64,000 nt of DNA from Toxoplasma gondii ME49 (Eukaryota; Apicomplexa; Conoidasida; Eucoccidiorida; Sarcocystidae): assembly GCF_000006565.2 (NCBI RefSeq), contig NC_031475.1:1323535-1387534 (forward strand), given 5' to 3'. Under the pieces are notes generated by a model that did not search any database, was not told the origin of the DNA, and saw only the letters and a list, made by a program, of their open reading frames with translations. Every line of letters begins with the position of its first letter. Within the stretch, counting starts at the first letter, position 1. Position numbers and translations under genes: made by a program. Below are positions 1 to 11,400 of this stretch, one piece after another.

Positions 1-2
1 CG

Positions 3-104
3 GAGGACAACCCTTCCGACCACGACGAAGTGGCTAGGCCTCGGCGCGTCCTGTCGCCGAAGCCTCACCCGTGCCTCTGCGATGCTCTCCAGCAACTTTG
101 CTGA
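3..104 (+). CDS. possible C-terminal end of an upstream gene (partial)
   Basis: The third frame is open from the window edge for 33 codons and ends at TGA 102-104. It starts with an acidic stretch (EDNPSDHDEV) and then becomes basic and cysteine-containing. The first frame is also open for 40 codons, so the choice between them is weak. No family is recognisable. It is listed only because a gene may run in from the left. Confidence 0.2.
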   Translation, partial: EDNPSDHDEVARPRRVLSPKPHPCLCDALQQLC

Positions 105-1197
105 GGCATCGGGACGGGATTGAACTCGAGCAGGAGCCGGCGAGAGGCACGCTCCCGGAGCTCGAGTTCTGATTTTCAGGGCCACGCGTGATGGCCCTGG
201 CGAAGGTCTTGGTGGTGCATTGAAAGGGTAGGCAAAGGGTGCCTCCCTTTCAACCACGCGAAACGAGGGGGGGAGCCGCATTCTCAAAAGAAAAAGAACA
301 CGAAGTGGATGTCTTCAGAAATCTGCGAGACAGGATGTTTCAATGGTTCTCATTGCTGACCTCTTTAACCGGTCCGTCTATCACGCCGGTGGTGTTTACA
401 TGGATCTCTCTCTGCTTGTGTGACTGTGTAGCCATCTGTCTCTCGGGATAGTAATCATTCTGCCCTCTGACCTAATAGCAACTCTGCAACCGTGTCATCA
501 TACACGCCGTCCTTTGCTACCTTCCTACGTGTTTTCCGTGGGTAGATTGCCCAGTACCTATCTGACGAAAATGTCACTCAGTCCAGCATGGAGGTTCCGA
601 GTACGGCAGTCTACTCTGGCTAGTTCGTTCGTCAGCATACTTTTTCTACACTCGCCCAAAGGTGAACCCCACGTTGATACGACTCTCCGCCACCACAGTG
701 ATACCGTTGGCGTTTGAGAGTCAGTAAACATCGTAGAATACCAATCACACGCTGAAGCGGTGATCTCGTCGGTTCGCTTCTGGTGCCCGCACCAACACAT
801 ACACCATGAGATGTCTATTCAGCGGCCAACGATAAGACATCCAGAACCTCTTGAGTTGCGGAACACGTCGAACTCTCACTCCAGTCAAAATCTCGCGACA
901 CGTCCCATCCTTGCGAAACGCGGCATGTGATGTTTTGTAGAAAAAAACAAACTGCCAGAACGCGGGAAGAAGTGTGCGTCCCACCAGGCGCGGCGCACCG
1001 ACAGAGGCGGCATCTCACAGTGTCAGTGTGAGAACGCTGAACTGAGGAACGGACTCTGTGGGTCTAATTGTGCAGGCGCTGTGTGTTCGTTGTCTCAGCG
1101 TTCTGGTGTCGTAAAAAAGGCCCACAACATGCGCGTACATGATTCTGAAGAGCGTGTGGAGGCGCATTCACGAATTTTGTAGTGCCCATGGCACCCC
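105..1197. other. no gene seen
   Basis: Only short open frames of non-coding character lie here. It is probably the 3' flank of the gene to the left and of the minus-strand gene ending at 1198. Confidence 0.5.
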
Positions 1198-2397
1198 TCA
1201 ATCCTCTGGCACGACCGAGAACGCGAAAGGAGAGGCACTGCTTGAACGCTCTACTGTCACATGGTGTCTGTATACGTCCTTTACAGCTTCTCGGTCGTCT
1301 TTCCATCCCCAACCTCCACCAGATGTTCTTCCGCCGCTCCTTTGACTGTGTCTCTCTGCGGCAGGCACAACGCGGCGCAGCGTGCTTGTATCTCTCCTGG
1401 GCCGTCTGAAGCTTGCGTCAGATGCATGAGTGGCCTGGGGAAGGAAAGCCGGATTGGAAGCAGCTGCCGACCCCGCCGCTTTAGGCGATCGCTTTCTTGA
1501 GACTACGGCGAGTGCGTTTTCCGCGTCAAGTGTGAAGCCTGTCTCTGTAGCGATGCGTGACAGTTCGACGTACAAGTCTGGTGTTTCTGCAAGACGAGGA
1601 AATGGGTGTCCGCGGTTTGCTTCCGCCTCTCTGCGTCCGAGGTCGGTTGTGTTTCGGCTGTCCACACTGTTACCTAGTCGCGCTCTTCCTTTGTTCGTTC
1701 CGTCGTCTGCTGTGCCTGTCTTTGCCAAGACTGCCTGGCGAGAAAGGAAGCCCCAGCGACCCGTGTCCTGTTCCGTCGCGCTCGCGCCCCTGAGTCCCCC
1801 GAATGAACCGGTGGAAACTAAATCTCTTGGGGAATCCGCAGGCGAAGCAGAGCGAGGAAGCCCCGAACGCGTCGACCTGTGACGACGCAGAAACGAAGCT
1901 GCCGCCGCATCGCGTGCCTTCGCTGTCACGCTCGGCGACGGATGGATGGCCTGCAGGCAAGGAGTCCACAAGAGTGGGGGAGCGCGAGAGGTGGAGAGAG
2001 TGCGACACAGCGCGCTGGGGTAGGCCAACGCACTTCCGCTTTTCTCGCGTGTTTTGCCGGCACCAGGTTCGCTTGCACGCAAGGGACGTTTTTTCCACGC
2101 CTCCGCCTCTGCTGCATTCGTCCACACTTCTCCGGCATGCTTCGCAGACGACGACCCTGCGGACGCAAGCACGAAGCCGACTCCGAGAGCCGCGCACCAA
2201 ACTGGGGAGCAAAATCGCAGACGGGGCGCGAAAAAAGAAGACCCACACGACAGGGAGACAGACAAGAAAGCCATGCAACTTCTGCGTACCAGAAGGTCCA
2301 ACGGGGTGAGCTGCTCGAGGGGATCTTTCCTCGGCTGGGCAGTGGGAGGAAGCGAGAACTCTGCAACGTCAATGTCGGAGGCGGAAGCGACTTTCAT
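1198..2397 (-). CDS. unrecognised protein with hydrophobic N-terminal segment
   Basis: A 1.45-kb frame without stops runs from 2649 down to 1198. ATG codons lie at 2526 (442 aa), 2397 (399 aa, used here) and 2274 (358 aa). After the 2274 Met there is a hydrophobic run ending GVGFVLASAG that could be a signal peptide or signal anchor, so a secreted or membrane protein is possible. The middle is Ser/Arg/Ala-rich and looks disordered. A stretch near codon 290-330 (DLYVELSRIATETGF) looks folded and helical. No domain is recognised. Overlapping plus-strand frames are shorter and look like shadows. The long open frame is seen; secretion is inference; the start is undecided and an upstream exon cannot be excluded. 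Confidence 0.5.
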   Translation of the reverse strand: MKVASASDIDVAEFSLPPTAQPRKDPLEQLTPLDLLVRRSCMAFLSVSLSCGSSFFAPRLRFCSPVWCAALGVGFVLASAGSSSAKHAGEVWTNAAEAEAWKKRPLRASEPGAGKTREKSGSALAYPSALCRTLSTSRAPPLLWTPCLQAIHPSPSVTAKARDAAAASFLRRHRSTRSGLPRSASPADSPRDLVSTGSFGGLRGASATEQDTGRWGFLSRQAVLAKTGTADDGTNKGRARLGNSVDSRNTTDLGRREAEANRGHPFPRLAETPDLYVELSRIATETGFTLDAENALAVVSRKRSPKAAGSAAASNPAFLPQATHASDASFRRPRRDTSTLRRVVPAAERHSQRSGGRTSGGGWGWKDDREAVKDVYRHHVTVERSSSASPFAFSVVPED

Positions 2398-5367
2398 GCG
2401 GCGGTTGTCCTGGACGAACCTGGGAAGGCAAAAAAATGCACGCGTTGCATGGACACAGTGTCTCGCCAGCTTCACCGAAAGAGTCGGCACTCCATCGACA
2501 ACAAAGCACAAACATGCAGAGACCATACTTCGACGACCTTCCCCAAACAAGACAGCGTGTGCGGACTCTGCATGCAGTGTACAGACAGAAACACCGAGGA
2601 CCCCAAGACTGACAACCAGTCCCAGCTGAACTCCAGCACAGACACACACACATATCTGAACTCAAATGCCCATATCTATATATATATATATATATATATG
2701 GATCCCAGATTTCGCAAGGAACTGAGTGTTTGTCAGTGGAGTCGATATCTGCGGGACACACCTGGATGTGAAGCCTGTAGGGAGGTCGCGAAGTTGCAAA
2801 TGTCTGGTCAGAGAAGGCGTGAGCAATTTTGGGTCTTTCTTCGCCTGGCGTCGAGCTGCAGGCGAGAGAGGCTGGATCCTGTCTCTCTTTTTCAGTTCCT
2901 GTGTCCAGCACTGACGAAGCAACTGCCGACACCGTCCAGCGGAGGGCGGCATTGAAGAGACGGGAGAAAGAACTAGCAAACACGCATCTTTTCGGGGAAG
3001 AGGGTGCCCCAGGAAAACACCCGACAAAAGAAACTGCACGCCCTGTTCCCTTCGCGCTTCTTAGGTTCCCTAGACATGGCTGGGTATGATTCAGCCATTC
3101 AGAGGAGCTGAAGTTCCACAAAAGAACCACGGGCGCAACGAATCGCTTTCCCGAACGGAAACGAACGACGCAAATGAGAACCGCGCATGCCTTGCGCTTA
3201 GCTCCGCGGCAGCACTCCTCGTAGAGGCAGAACGCGGTGGAATACGCGACAAAGGCTTCGGAGTTGTGCGCTATCTCTCGCGAAAGACAGAGAGAAAAAA
3301 ATGGTGAACATGAGGAACTCTCATGTCGACCTCGATTCGTCTCCCGTGTTCAGCGGGCCTGTTGTCCGCCCTCGAAAGCCACAGGGACACTGCGGAGTTC
3401 AAACCATGGCAAGCTGTTCGCTGAAATGCAGTTTAAAACGAAACGACCCTCTTTCCGAAAACGTGCATTTCCACGTGTTTTTTTATTTTGCTGCGGTGTT
3501 TCTGCATAATCGCGGGGATCGGAAAAAGCCACTTGTTCAATAAGCCATCCTGCGCAAAGTCGGGAGAGTCCGTCCGGCGCCAATTTCGTCGAGGTGCAGT
3601 CAACTATTTCAAAAAGAGCATGAGACCCAAAGACACAGACCTTACAAAGTGATTCAAGAACTCTGTATACACATAAATGCTACGTAGGAGCGTGTCTGTC
3701 TGTATTCCATGCGCGAGTCTCGATGCACCAGTTGACTACGAGTAGCTACACTCGCTGCCTTCCTGGTCAACTCGCGACGTCTCACGGGAGGGTCTTTTCC
3801 GTTGAATCCTTAAAAAAGGCATGTGAATACGTAAATCTCTCCGCATGGATAAGTGTGTATTTGTCTGAAGGGAAGGGGAAGAGACAGCCAACTCAATCTC
3901 TTGCTTATGACAAACTTCGGAAATGCTGCAGTTCGAGGCTTAGTGCGGGGCCCCACGGCACGGACTACAGTCTCGAGTATGCCTTGCATCCGTTAGGCTC
4001 GTACTGCCGTGTAGAGAAGTGAAAGGGAACTCCAAGGTTGCTTTCTTTGGGTCTTCTGCATGAAGCGTCGTCTCCTTTTTGCGCACGTCACCTCGGGAGG
4101 TCCCCGATGAACTCTAGAGAAATCCGCGAAACAAGAGTCAAAACTGTGAGCGCTCTCAAGACCCCCCCCCCGGAACAAAAGACGGCCCAAATGGCTTCCG
4201 TAGAAGCAAATACACAAATAAGTGTGAGCAGAATCGCGTTTGTAATCGTGCACTTTACATCTATTCCTTGATAATTCGTATCGCGTGCTGGAGTAAGAGG
4301 AAACTTCGGCAGTTTCACGTGCGCACGCACTCCGCGCATGGGGTGGCTGTCCGTCCGGTTCTCCTTTGTTTGGTGAAGAACTCTGCAGAGATTTTGCATC
4401 GAGCTGTGAATAGTTGGAAGACGGCGACGCCCTATGCGAAGAACATAGACTAGTCTTGTCCCGTGGAGGAAGAGTTGCCTCTTTATAGCTTCCTGGAAAG
4501 AATGCCAGCGACGTAGCTTAATGAAAACGAAGTGTCTCTGCACAGATCCAGCGCTCTCCCTGCAGACACTTACCAAAGTCGAACTTGACGACGACTCTCT
4601 AACTGCAACCCTCTGAGCCACGAAGAAGAGCCTAACTTTATCAAAAAGACGAACGCAGTGCTGCCCTCTTATCGCACACAGAGAGCGTGGCGTCTTGCCA
4701 GTTGCCAACTGGCAAATGAGGTGTTCTTCTTACCCCACCTGCTCAAGAAGAGGCGGAGGTAGACAGCGTATACGAGGCAAACTCGCTGTTACACATCGCG
4801 GAGAAGGCTGGGCGTCACGCTCAGAGTTGCTTCAGCTGGTAAAAGTTCATCTTGTCTCTACATGTGAAATCGGTGCGCGTGTTGAGCTCTCGCCGTCGCA
4901 CGCGACAACGAACGTGCTTCGGAAATTTCCAATACCTGGCTTCTTCCTTTCTCTTTCGTCTCCCCGCAGGCAAGTCACTCTGTGACGGCGGGGGCTTATC
5001 GTGAGCGACCAAGAAGGGTCCCGTGGGTCTGCCGGAGTCGCAAGCAGGGGAAGAAAACCTGCCAACGGCTGACAGAGCAGATCAAAGGAACGGGAAAGAG
5101 AGGAGGGAGAAAAACACCGTGACGGAAGGGAAGACGTTAGTGGAAACAAACTCGGGAAAACCAGAGGGCCTCTGTAGGCTTCTCTATAGGTTCCTCGGCA
5201 TCAGCGACGCTGGTTCGTGGAATTCTCTGGGGAACCTTCTCTGAGAAGGTTTAGAAGAAAGCAAAACAGTTGTTCTATGCTCTTGCGGGTTAGGAGTGTT
5301 GGCGTGCGTCTCTCTCTCGTTGCTTCCCTCTCTCTCTCTCCTGAGGGAAGAACTTCGGTTTCCAAGA
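2398..5367. other. intergenic region, no gene seen
   Basis: It separates the divergent genes at 1198-2397 and 5368-6498, so it probably holds both promoters. It contains a TA tract at 2677-2699 and a C run at about 4159-4168. Open frames are short and not protein-like. Confidence 0.5.
2677..2699. repeat. TA microsatellite
   Basis: About eleven TA units in a row, upstream of the minus-strand gene ending at 1198. Confidence 0.9.
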
Positions 5368-6498
5368 ATGAGGCTGTGTATTGTCAATCCAGAGGACAGC
5401 GCGGGAGAAGCCGAGGACCGAGGGCAGTATATCGAGGCGCACGGTGACTGGACGTTCAGCATGCTTCTCCGCTACCTCTGGGAAAATGGAATTTTTTCTT
5501 TGCCGGGAAAAAGACAGTCGGGATCCCAGAACGGCCTCGCGGACGGGCTCCCCAGTGTGATGCTGACCAGCAACGGGGTGCTTTTCGACATGGAAAAGAA
5601 AATTGACGATTACGTGCTTCAGCCAGAAACAAAGGTGTACATCAGCACCGCAACCTACGGCATGCCCACAAGGCTCTTCGTCGTTCTAGCCGAAACTGGA
5701 GAAACTCACGTGAGTTCAAGCGAACCGCACACGTCCCAACGTACGAGCGTGCACATGCACAGATATGCATTTCGGTGTGCCAGTCGTCTCACTCAAAAGT
5801 TGCTCTAAACCCTGTCGGTGGACGCAGCTGCATGAATACAGCCGTACACCACCAAGCACATAGACATGCTTACCCCTTACCAGAAAGTCGCCATCTCCCC
5901 CTTTATCCATATATATATATATATCTGGGGGTAGATACCCACAATTTCCCTAGGCCCAGGTTATGTTGTCTTTTCTGGAACGCCCGGGCATGCTTAGAAC
6001 ACGCTGCGAGTGCCTCTCGAATCCAACAGGTTTGAGTGGCAAATTACACAAGGAGTAATGGTGTCCGTCTGTCTATCCATATATGTTGGACGCTAGCTTC
6101 CCAGATACACTTTGGCACACTGGTCCAGTCACGGATGATTCCATATTTCTCTGATTGTCTGTGTGTCTCAGGGGTTTGAGGTATTTGCGGCGGATCGCGT
6201 GCAAGTGTTGATGAGACTCATCAGGACCCGACTAGGTGTCGAGGAAGATGACATGATTCTCGTCCACAGAGGCAGTCGCCTAGACCCCGAAAAGAGCCTC
6301 GAAGACCAGTGCGTCGGCAGAGATGCTCTCGTGTATCTTCTTCGGATTTCGGAAGCGCCTCCACTCCCACCTCTCCCCCTACCGCCCACGCCTGCTGCGC
6401 TCCCGGTAAAGGGGAAGACCCCGACATCTCCTCGAGGGAAAGACGCGAGAGATGCAAAGAAGAGGCCCGAGACGAAAAAAGGAAAGAAGAGCAAGTAG
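5368..6498 (+). CDS. two-exon protein with tandem ubiquitin-like folds
   Basis: Exons 5368-5709 and 6172-6498 join in phase 0 (donor CAC|GTGAGT, acceptor TCTCAG|GGG) and give 222 aa. Residues about 100-175 read as a ubiquitin-like beta-grasp. There is a first strand (RLFVVLAETGE), a second strand (FEVFAADRV), a helix (VLMRLIRTRLGV), then ILVHRGSRLDPEKSL, which matches the LIFxGKxL-DDxxTL turn of ubiquitin, and a last strand ALVYLLRI. Residues 1-95 look like a second, more diverged copy (MRLCIVNP, helix FSMLLRYLWENG, then VMLTSNGVLFD). The tail is Pro-rich and then Lys-rich (KKGKKSK). There is no C-terminal Gly-Gly, so it is probably a ubiquitin-like domain protein and not a conjugated modifier. 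Fold calls come from pattern reading. Confidence 0.75.
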
Positions 6499-7485
6499 TT
6501 GCACACACGTGAAGTTGCGGCGACACCGCGCAGACAAGAAGACCGGGAGAAAGACTCTAGGGATACAGGGAATGAAACTAAATCCAGAGTCGAGGAAGAG
6601 ACAGCAAAACACCGGCCTTTCTCCGGCACACAGACGCGCATCATTTCTCTATTCAAGCAGAACAGGTGTGTATTGGAACTGAGCTCGGCATAACTGAAGG
6701 GTGTTTTTCCAGTTCCGGGATCCCCGTTAACTAGTTTCGACTTCGCGCTGACTGTGCGAGTCTAGCGACGAAGAAACTGCATGAGTTGACTCAAGCGAGC
6801 GTTGTGTTCGCCTCCGTTTTTGAGTGTCTCATATCACAATAACCCCTGACAACGGCTCCGCAACCTACCCTATGTGAAGTCCTTGTTTTCGGTGCATGCA
6901 CTGGCAAATCTGTGGACATGCGAATGCTTGGAGGTATGCGGCAGTGTACAGTGCAGACAGGTTAGTGCTTTTCTTTGCGGTAGAAGGAAGTTACGCACAA
7001 GAGGTTCATCGAACCTCTAGTGGAAGCTCGCTAGCCGAGTGTCGGGCCGCGTGGTTCTCTCTACAGACACGTACGGAGGTGCCTTGAACTCACTTTTCTC
7101 CACACAGGTCAAAAAAACTGTCTGTTTGCGGGGCAAAACACTCTCTGACGCCGTGAGGGTTTCGGGACTGAAAGAATCGCAAAAGACGAGCAGGAAGCCT
7201 GTCTTTTTGACCTGTCGCGTTTCTGCGAAAAGGGTATTCTCAGCCTCTGGAACTGTGGCTGGAACAAACAGCGTTGTCTGGCGCACACCCCCACCAATCT
7301 CGGGAAAAATCCTGTGCATGCAAAGCCACGCATGCAAAGGAACAGCCACACGAAGCACATTCACACCGCGTCTCGCTAGGATATATGAAGTCGTCATCGA
7401 CTCCGAGCCGGAGGCAGTTGCGGGGATACACTTTTTCTTCGGCGAGCAGCTTCTCTCTTTTTTCCGAACTTTCACTTTTCTGTGT
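6499..7485. other. intergenic, convergent 3' flanks
   Basis: The ubiquitin-like gene and K13 converge here. No protein-like frame is seen. The region presumably holds both 3' UTRs. Confidence 0.5.
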
Positions 7486-8406
7486 TCACAAATTTGCCAA
7501 GAGAATGCCGTGGCCGTAGCGCGGAGAAATCATCGGCGGCCCCTCTTGCCATTCGTTCACTTCTTGACGAAGGAAAGCCGTGCTCGACAACACGTCTTCA
7601 CTTTGGCCGCCAGTGACCTGAAAAAAGAGGAGCCGCACCCCATCAGACATCACCACCACGACGTGGACAATCGAATGTGCAGACGAATACCAACATGGAA
7701 AAAACACAAGATCATGTCCAGATAAAAGATGTGCATGCGCTCGAGAACCGCGATATGTTTGGGGAGCACGGACACCACTACCTGCCGCTCTTATATGTTT
7801 AGGCGTGTTGATACATATCCGAGGCACTGAATCTCACACCTGTATGCACGCATTCTCAAATATAAACGTGTATGTCTATCAACGCACATATGTATAGCTG
7901 TACTCTTATGTGTGTCTGAGATATAGCAATGACTGCAGAGAGACTCTGCTGTTCCTTGCGCGACGGAAAGAGAACGAAGTAAGGTACGCTGTACGACTCG
8001 TGCGTTCCTTTCTACAGCGCCTCGAGGTTCCTGTGTCTGCATCCGCAAGAATTCCCCGCGTCTCTTACCAAGATGGAATCGGAGACAACAACCGCCGCAC
8101 AGTCCATTCGTGGAGTTGCCATGTTTGTCAGGAAAGACCATCTCTGCGTCTGAGGGTCGAGAACTTCCACGGAACTGTGCACCACGTTGCTGTTGTCGAT
8201 CCCGCCCATGGCCACAATGTGACCGAAACTGCATGCAGCGCTTCCCGCGCTTCGCACCTGCACAGGAGCAACCCAACACCTTCCAAGCGTCTCTTTCACA
8301 CCCTACAAGCCTAGATATACGCACATAGATACATTGGATAAATGCAGATATATATATACACACATATATGCATATGCTCGTGTATTTGTGCACGCCAACA
8401 GACATG

Positions 8407-8452
<46 letters not shown>

Positions 8453-11400
8453 GGTATATATATATATATAGATATATATATATATATAGGTGCGTAGAAA
8501 GGGATTTCCTGACGGTGTCTTTACCGTTGCAGAAGCCACAGTCGCAAAACAAAGGACCCGCACGAGATCGTGGAGCTTGCGATATCTATTCGCATGCACA
8601 TCCATACCTCGAATGAGCCACAGATGCGGTACGTGAGGAGCGCTCTGTTCGTCAGCTTTTCTGATCGTTTTCGCATTCATGAAAGACTCGCCTCTCCTTG
8701 ATCACTCAGCAGAAGCACCAACAGACATGATTCAAAGATAACATCCATGTTTATCTTTATGTTGGACGTCTGAGACAGGAGAAATGAAGACGGACACGAG
8801 ATTCACATGCCGACCTTGTTCCGTATCTTCGATCTGATTACCTCAATCATTTCAGAAGGTAAAACCTCCCACTTGTTCATGCGATGGTCATACATCTCCA
8901 CAGTGCGCAGGCGCTCTCCGTTTGTGCCTCCAAGAACGTAGAGGTGATCGTCTGAAGAGAGTCCAGAAAAAAGAACACATTCTCCAAAAAGAGAAAGCTC
9001 GACTTTCACACGTCCGTATCTCCTTTGTGGCCAAATTGCTTCTGAGTTCAACAGCAGCTTCATCCGCGGGGAAATTCTGAATTCCAACTCTCTCTGCTTC
9101 CTTCTCCCGTCGTCTCCTTCCCTCCCTGTTCTTCTCCCCGCTCTCTTCTCTTCGGCTCTCAGTCTGTCTCGTTCTCTCCTCGTTCTGTCTCCGTCTCTTT
9201 TTGCTCTTTGCATGTTCTCTCTCCAGAGCTTTCCCTTGAGAACGGAATACGGTGGTATAGAGAAGGCGTACAAACTCTCACGTTTGCACGGTTAGCGGCG
9301 ATCCTAACTCGAAGCTCGACAAGCTTCCCAGAGCAGGAAAAAGAAAAAGAGACGAAGGGATGGATCTCAAACACGATGGCTGGAACGCGACAGACAGCGG
9401 CAAACAGAAAGGCCTCTCCTAGCTCGCACTGTAGAATGAGTGACAAGAAGTGTAGTTCCAGTGTGTTGATCTGATGACCATTGCATGCCTCGACTCTGCG
9501 GATTTTCCTGGATGTCGAGAGTGCAGCTGTTTCCACTTCACCGCGATCGACGGAGGAAAACCTCTAGCAAGTCAACTCCTCAACATCCATGTGGATGGAA
9601 CTCGGAAAGTTACGGACGACTTTTACTGAGCATTTACTGAGCACCTCCATTTAAGGGGCATATGCAAAGAAAAGACTTTCGGCTGGCAGCCGACGAGTCG
9701 TTGGGTCAAATCCACTCTGGAAAGATTTTCTAAAGAAAATACAGTTTTCGGAAAGAGCGACTGATACTCTCGATTTTAGTAGATCATACATCAAGCGTAT
9801 CTACCGATTTCGCCTGTTTCTGCAGTAAAACACTAACCAATTCCAATTTGGACATTTGAAGCGGTGCGAACACAGACCAAGCCCTGACATCTGCTACAGC
9901 CACAACTTTGAGGCAGATTTACAGTTTTGTGACAGCTTCTTTTTTCTGTGCGAAGAGTCCGCGGTTTCGAGTCTCTCGCGAGCCTTCAAGATCCACGTGT
10001 ACCTTCGTACTTGTGTTGTCAGGAGTTTTTTGAAGAACCACCCTCTTAGATCTTTGTATCCTTCGTGCTGACTGCGTCTGTTTCCCGGCTCTTTTCGGAA
10101 CTTCAGCGTTGCCACAGTCACGCAAACAGCAGTGTTGAGTTTCAGTTTCTCCCGGTACCTTTGTTCCTTTGGAAGCTGTGGTCACGAACCATGTGGGTTG
10201 TGTGCAAGCACAGAGCACTATCGGCAGTGAGGTATAGGACAGAAGCTGATCTGTCTTGTCGCAGGAACAAGGAGAAGCAAAGCACACAAGACCGAGTAGC
10301 TTCCTCGACGTCTCGCGGTGCAACAGTGGGGCATTCTGAGCCTCTACAGACAGGCGAAGAACTGATCCTCTTTCACAGAAGAGTGAGGAGACGGAATAAA
10401 CGAACAGGGCAAGAAAGGAAAGCCACGGCGTCGACTCGCTGAGAGAGGACAGTTTGGAAGGTTCCTCAGGACCAAAAAACACCCAGAGCCTTTCCCCTCT
10501 TTCTCACCTCGAACGCAGCACATTGCACTCGACCGCGGAGTGGTGAGAGGAGCAACCTGCATCCAGTTTTTCATCCGCGGGTCGTAGCACTCGACGCTCG
10601 AGAGAATGTCAGATCCATCGAATCCACCAATGGCGAAATGTCGAGCGCCCATGAACGTTCCGCAGGTGTTTCGCCGAGGGACGTTCAGCGCCGCCCCCGT
10701 CATCCAGACGTCTCGCAAAGCGTCGAAAACTTCTGTCTCGCACAAGGCCTGAAAAAGAAAACGAACGGATCTTCTGAAGTGGAGCCCAGAGGAGAAGAGG
10801 GAGGGAACGGGAGAGAGAAGAAGAGCGAGAAGAGGCGAGGAAGGAAACCACAGAGGAAGGAAAGGCGCAGGAAACCAAGGCGAAGCACGAGCTTCAGGAA
10901 GCGAAGAAACGCGTTCGGGACAGGAAAGATATGCAAAAGAAGGCTGGAAAGAGTGAAAATGCAGACGCAACTGAAGATTCGCCTTTCTTCTGTCTTCCAG
11001 ACTTGCCCCTGTTTTCGACACACTCGCCCAGACACCAGCTCTTTTGCTGTTATTTCTTCGTTTTTGTCGACTGTGGCAGCCGTCCGCCGGTCCCGCCACT
11101 TGTCGAAATCAATGAAAACAGAGGCGCTGGTCGAGGAAGTTCGCGAAAACGGTAGAGCCTAGGCCAGACCGAATCATGCAGGAACTACGTGTGAAAGGGT
11201 CTCTCTTTGAAAACTGAGTGGATGTGCGGCAGAAACACAACAGGGCAGGTTGTCAACGAACGTATGGCACCTTCCTGCTTCTTGACACCACAGCTCGCAA
11301 AGTCGCTGGTCTGCTGGAGGACTTTTCAGCACAGCATCCAGAGTAGAAGTCTACCCCAACACTGACAGTCGACGCCTCCACAGTGAACGGGCAGTTTCGA

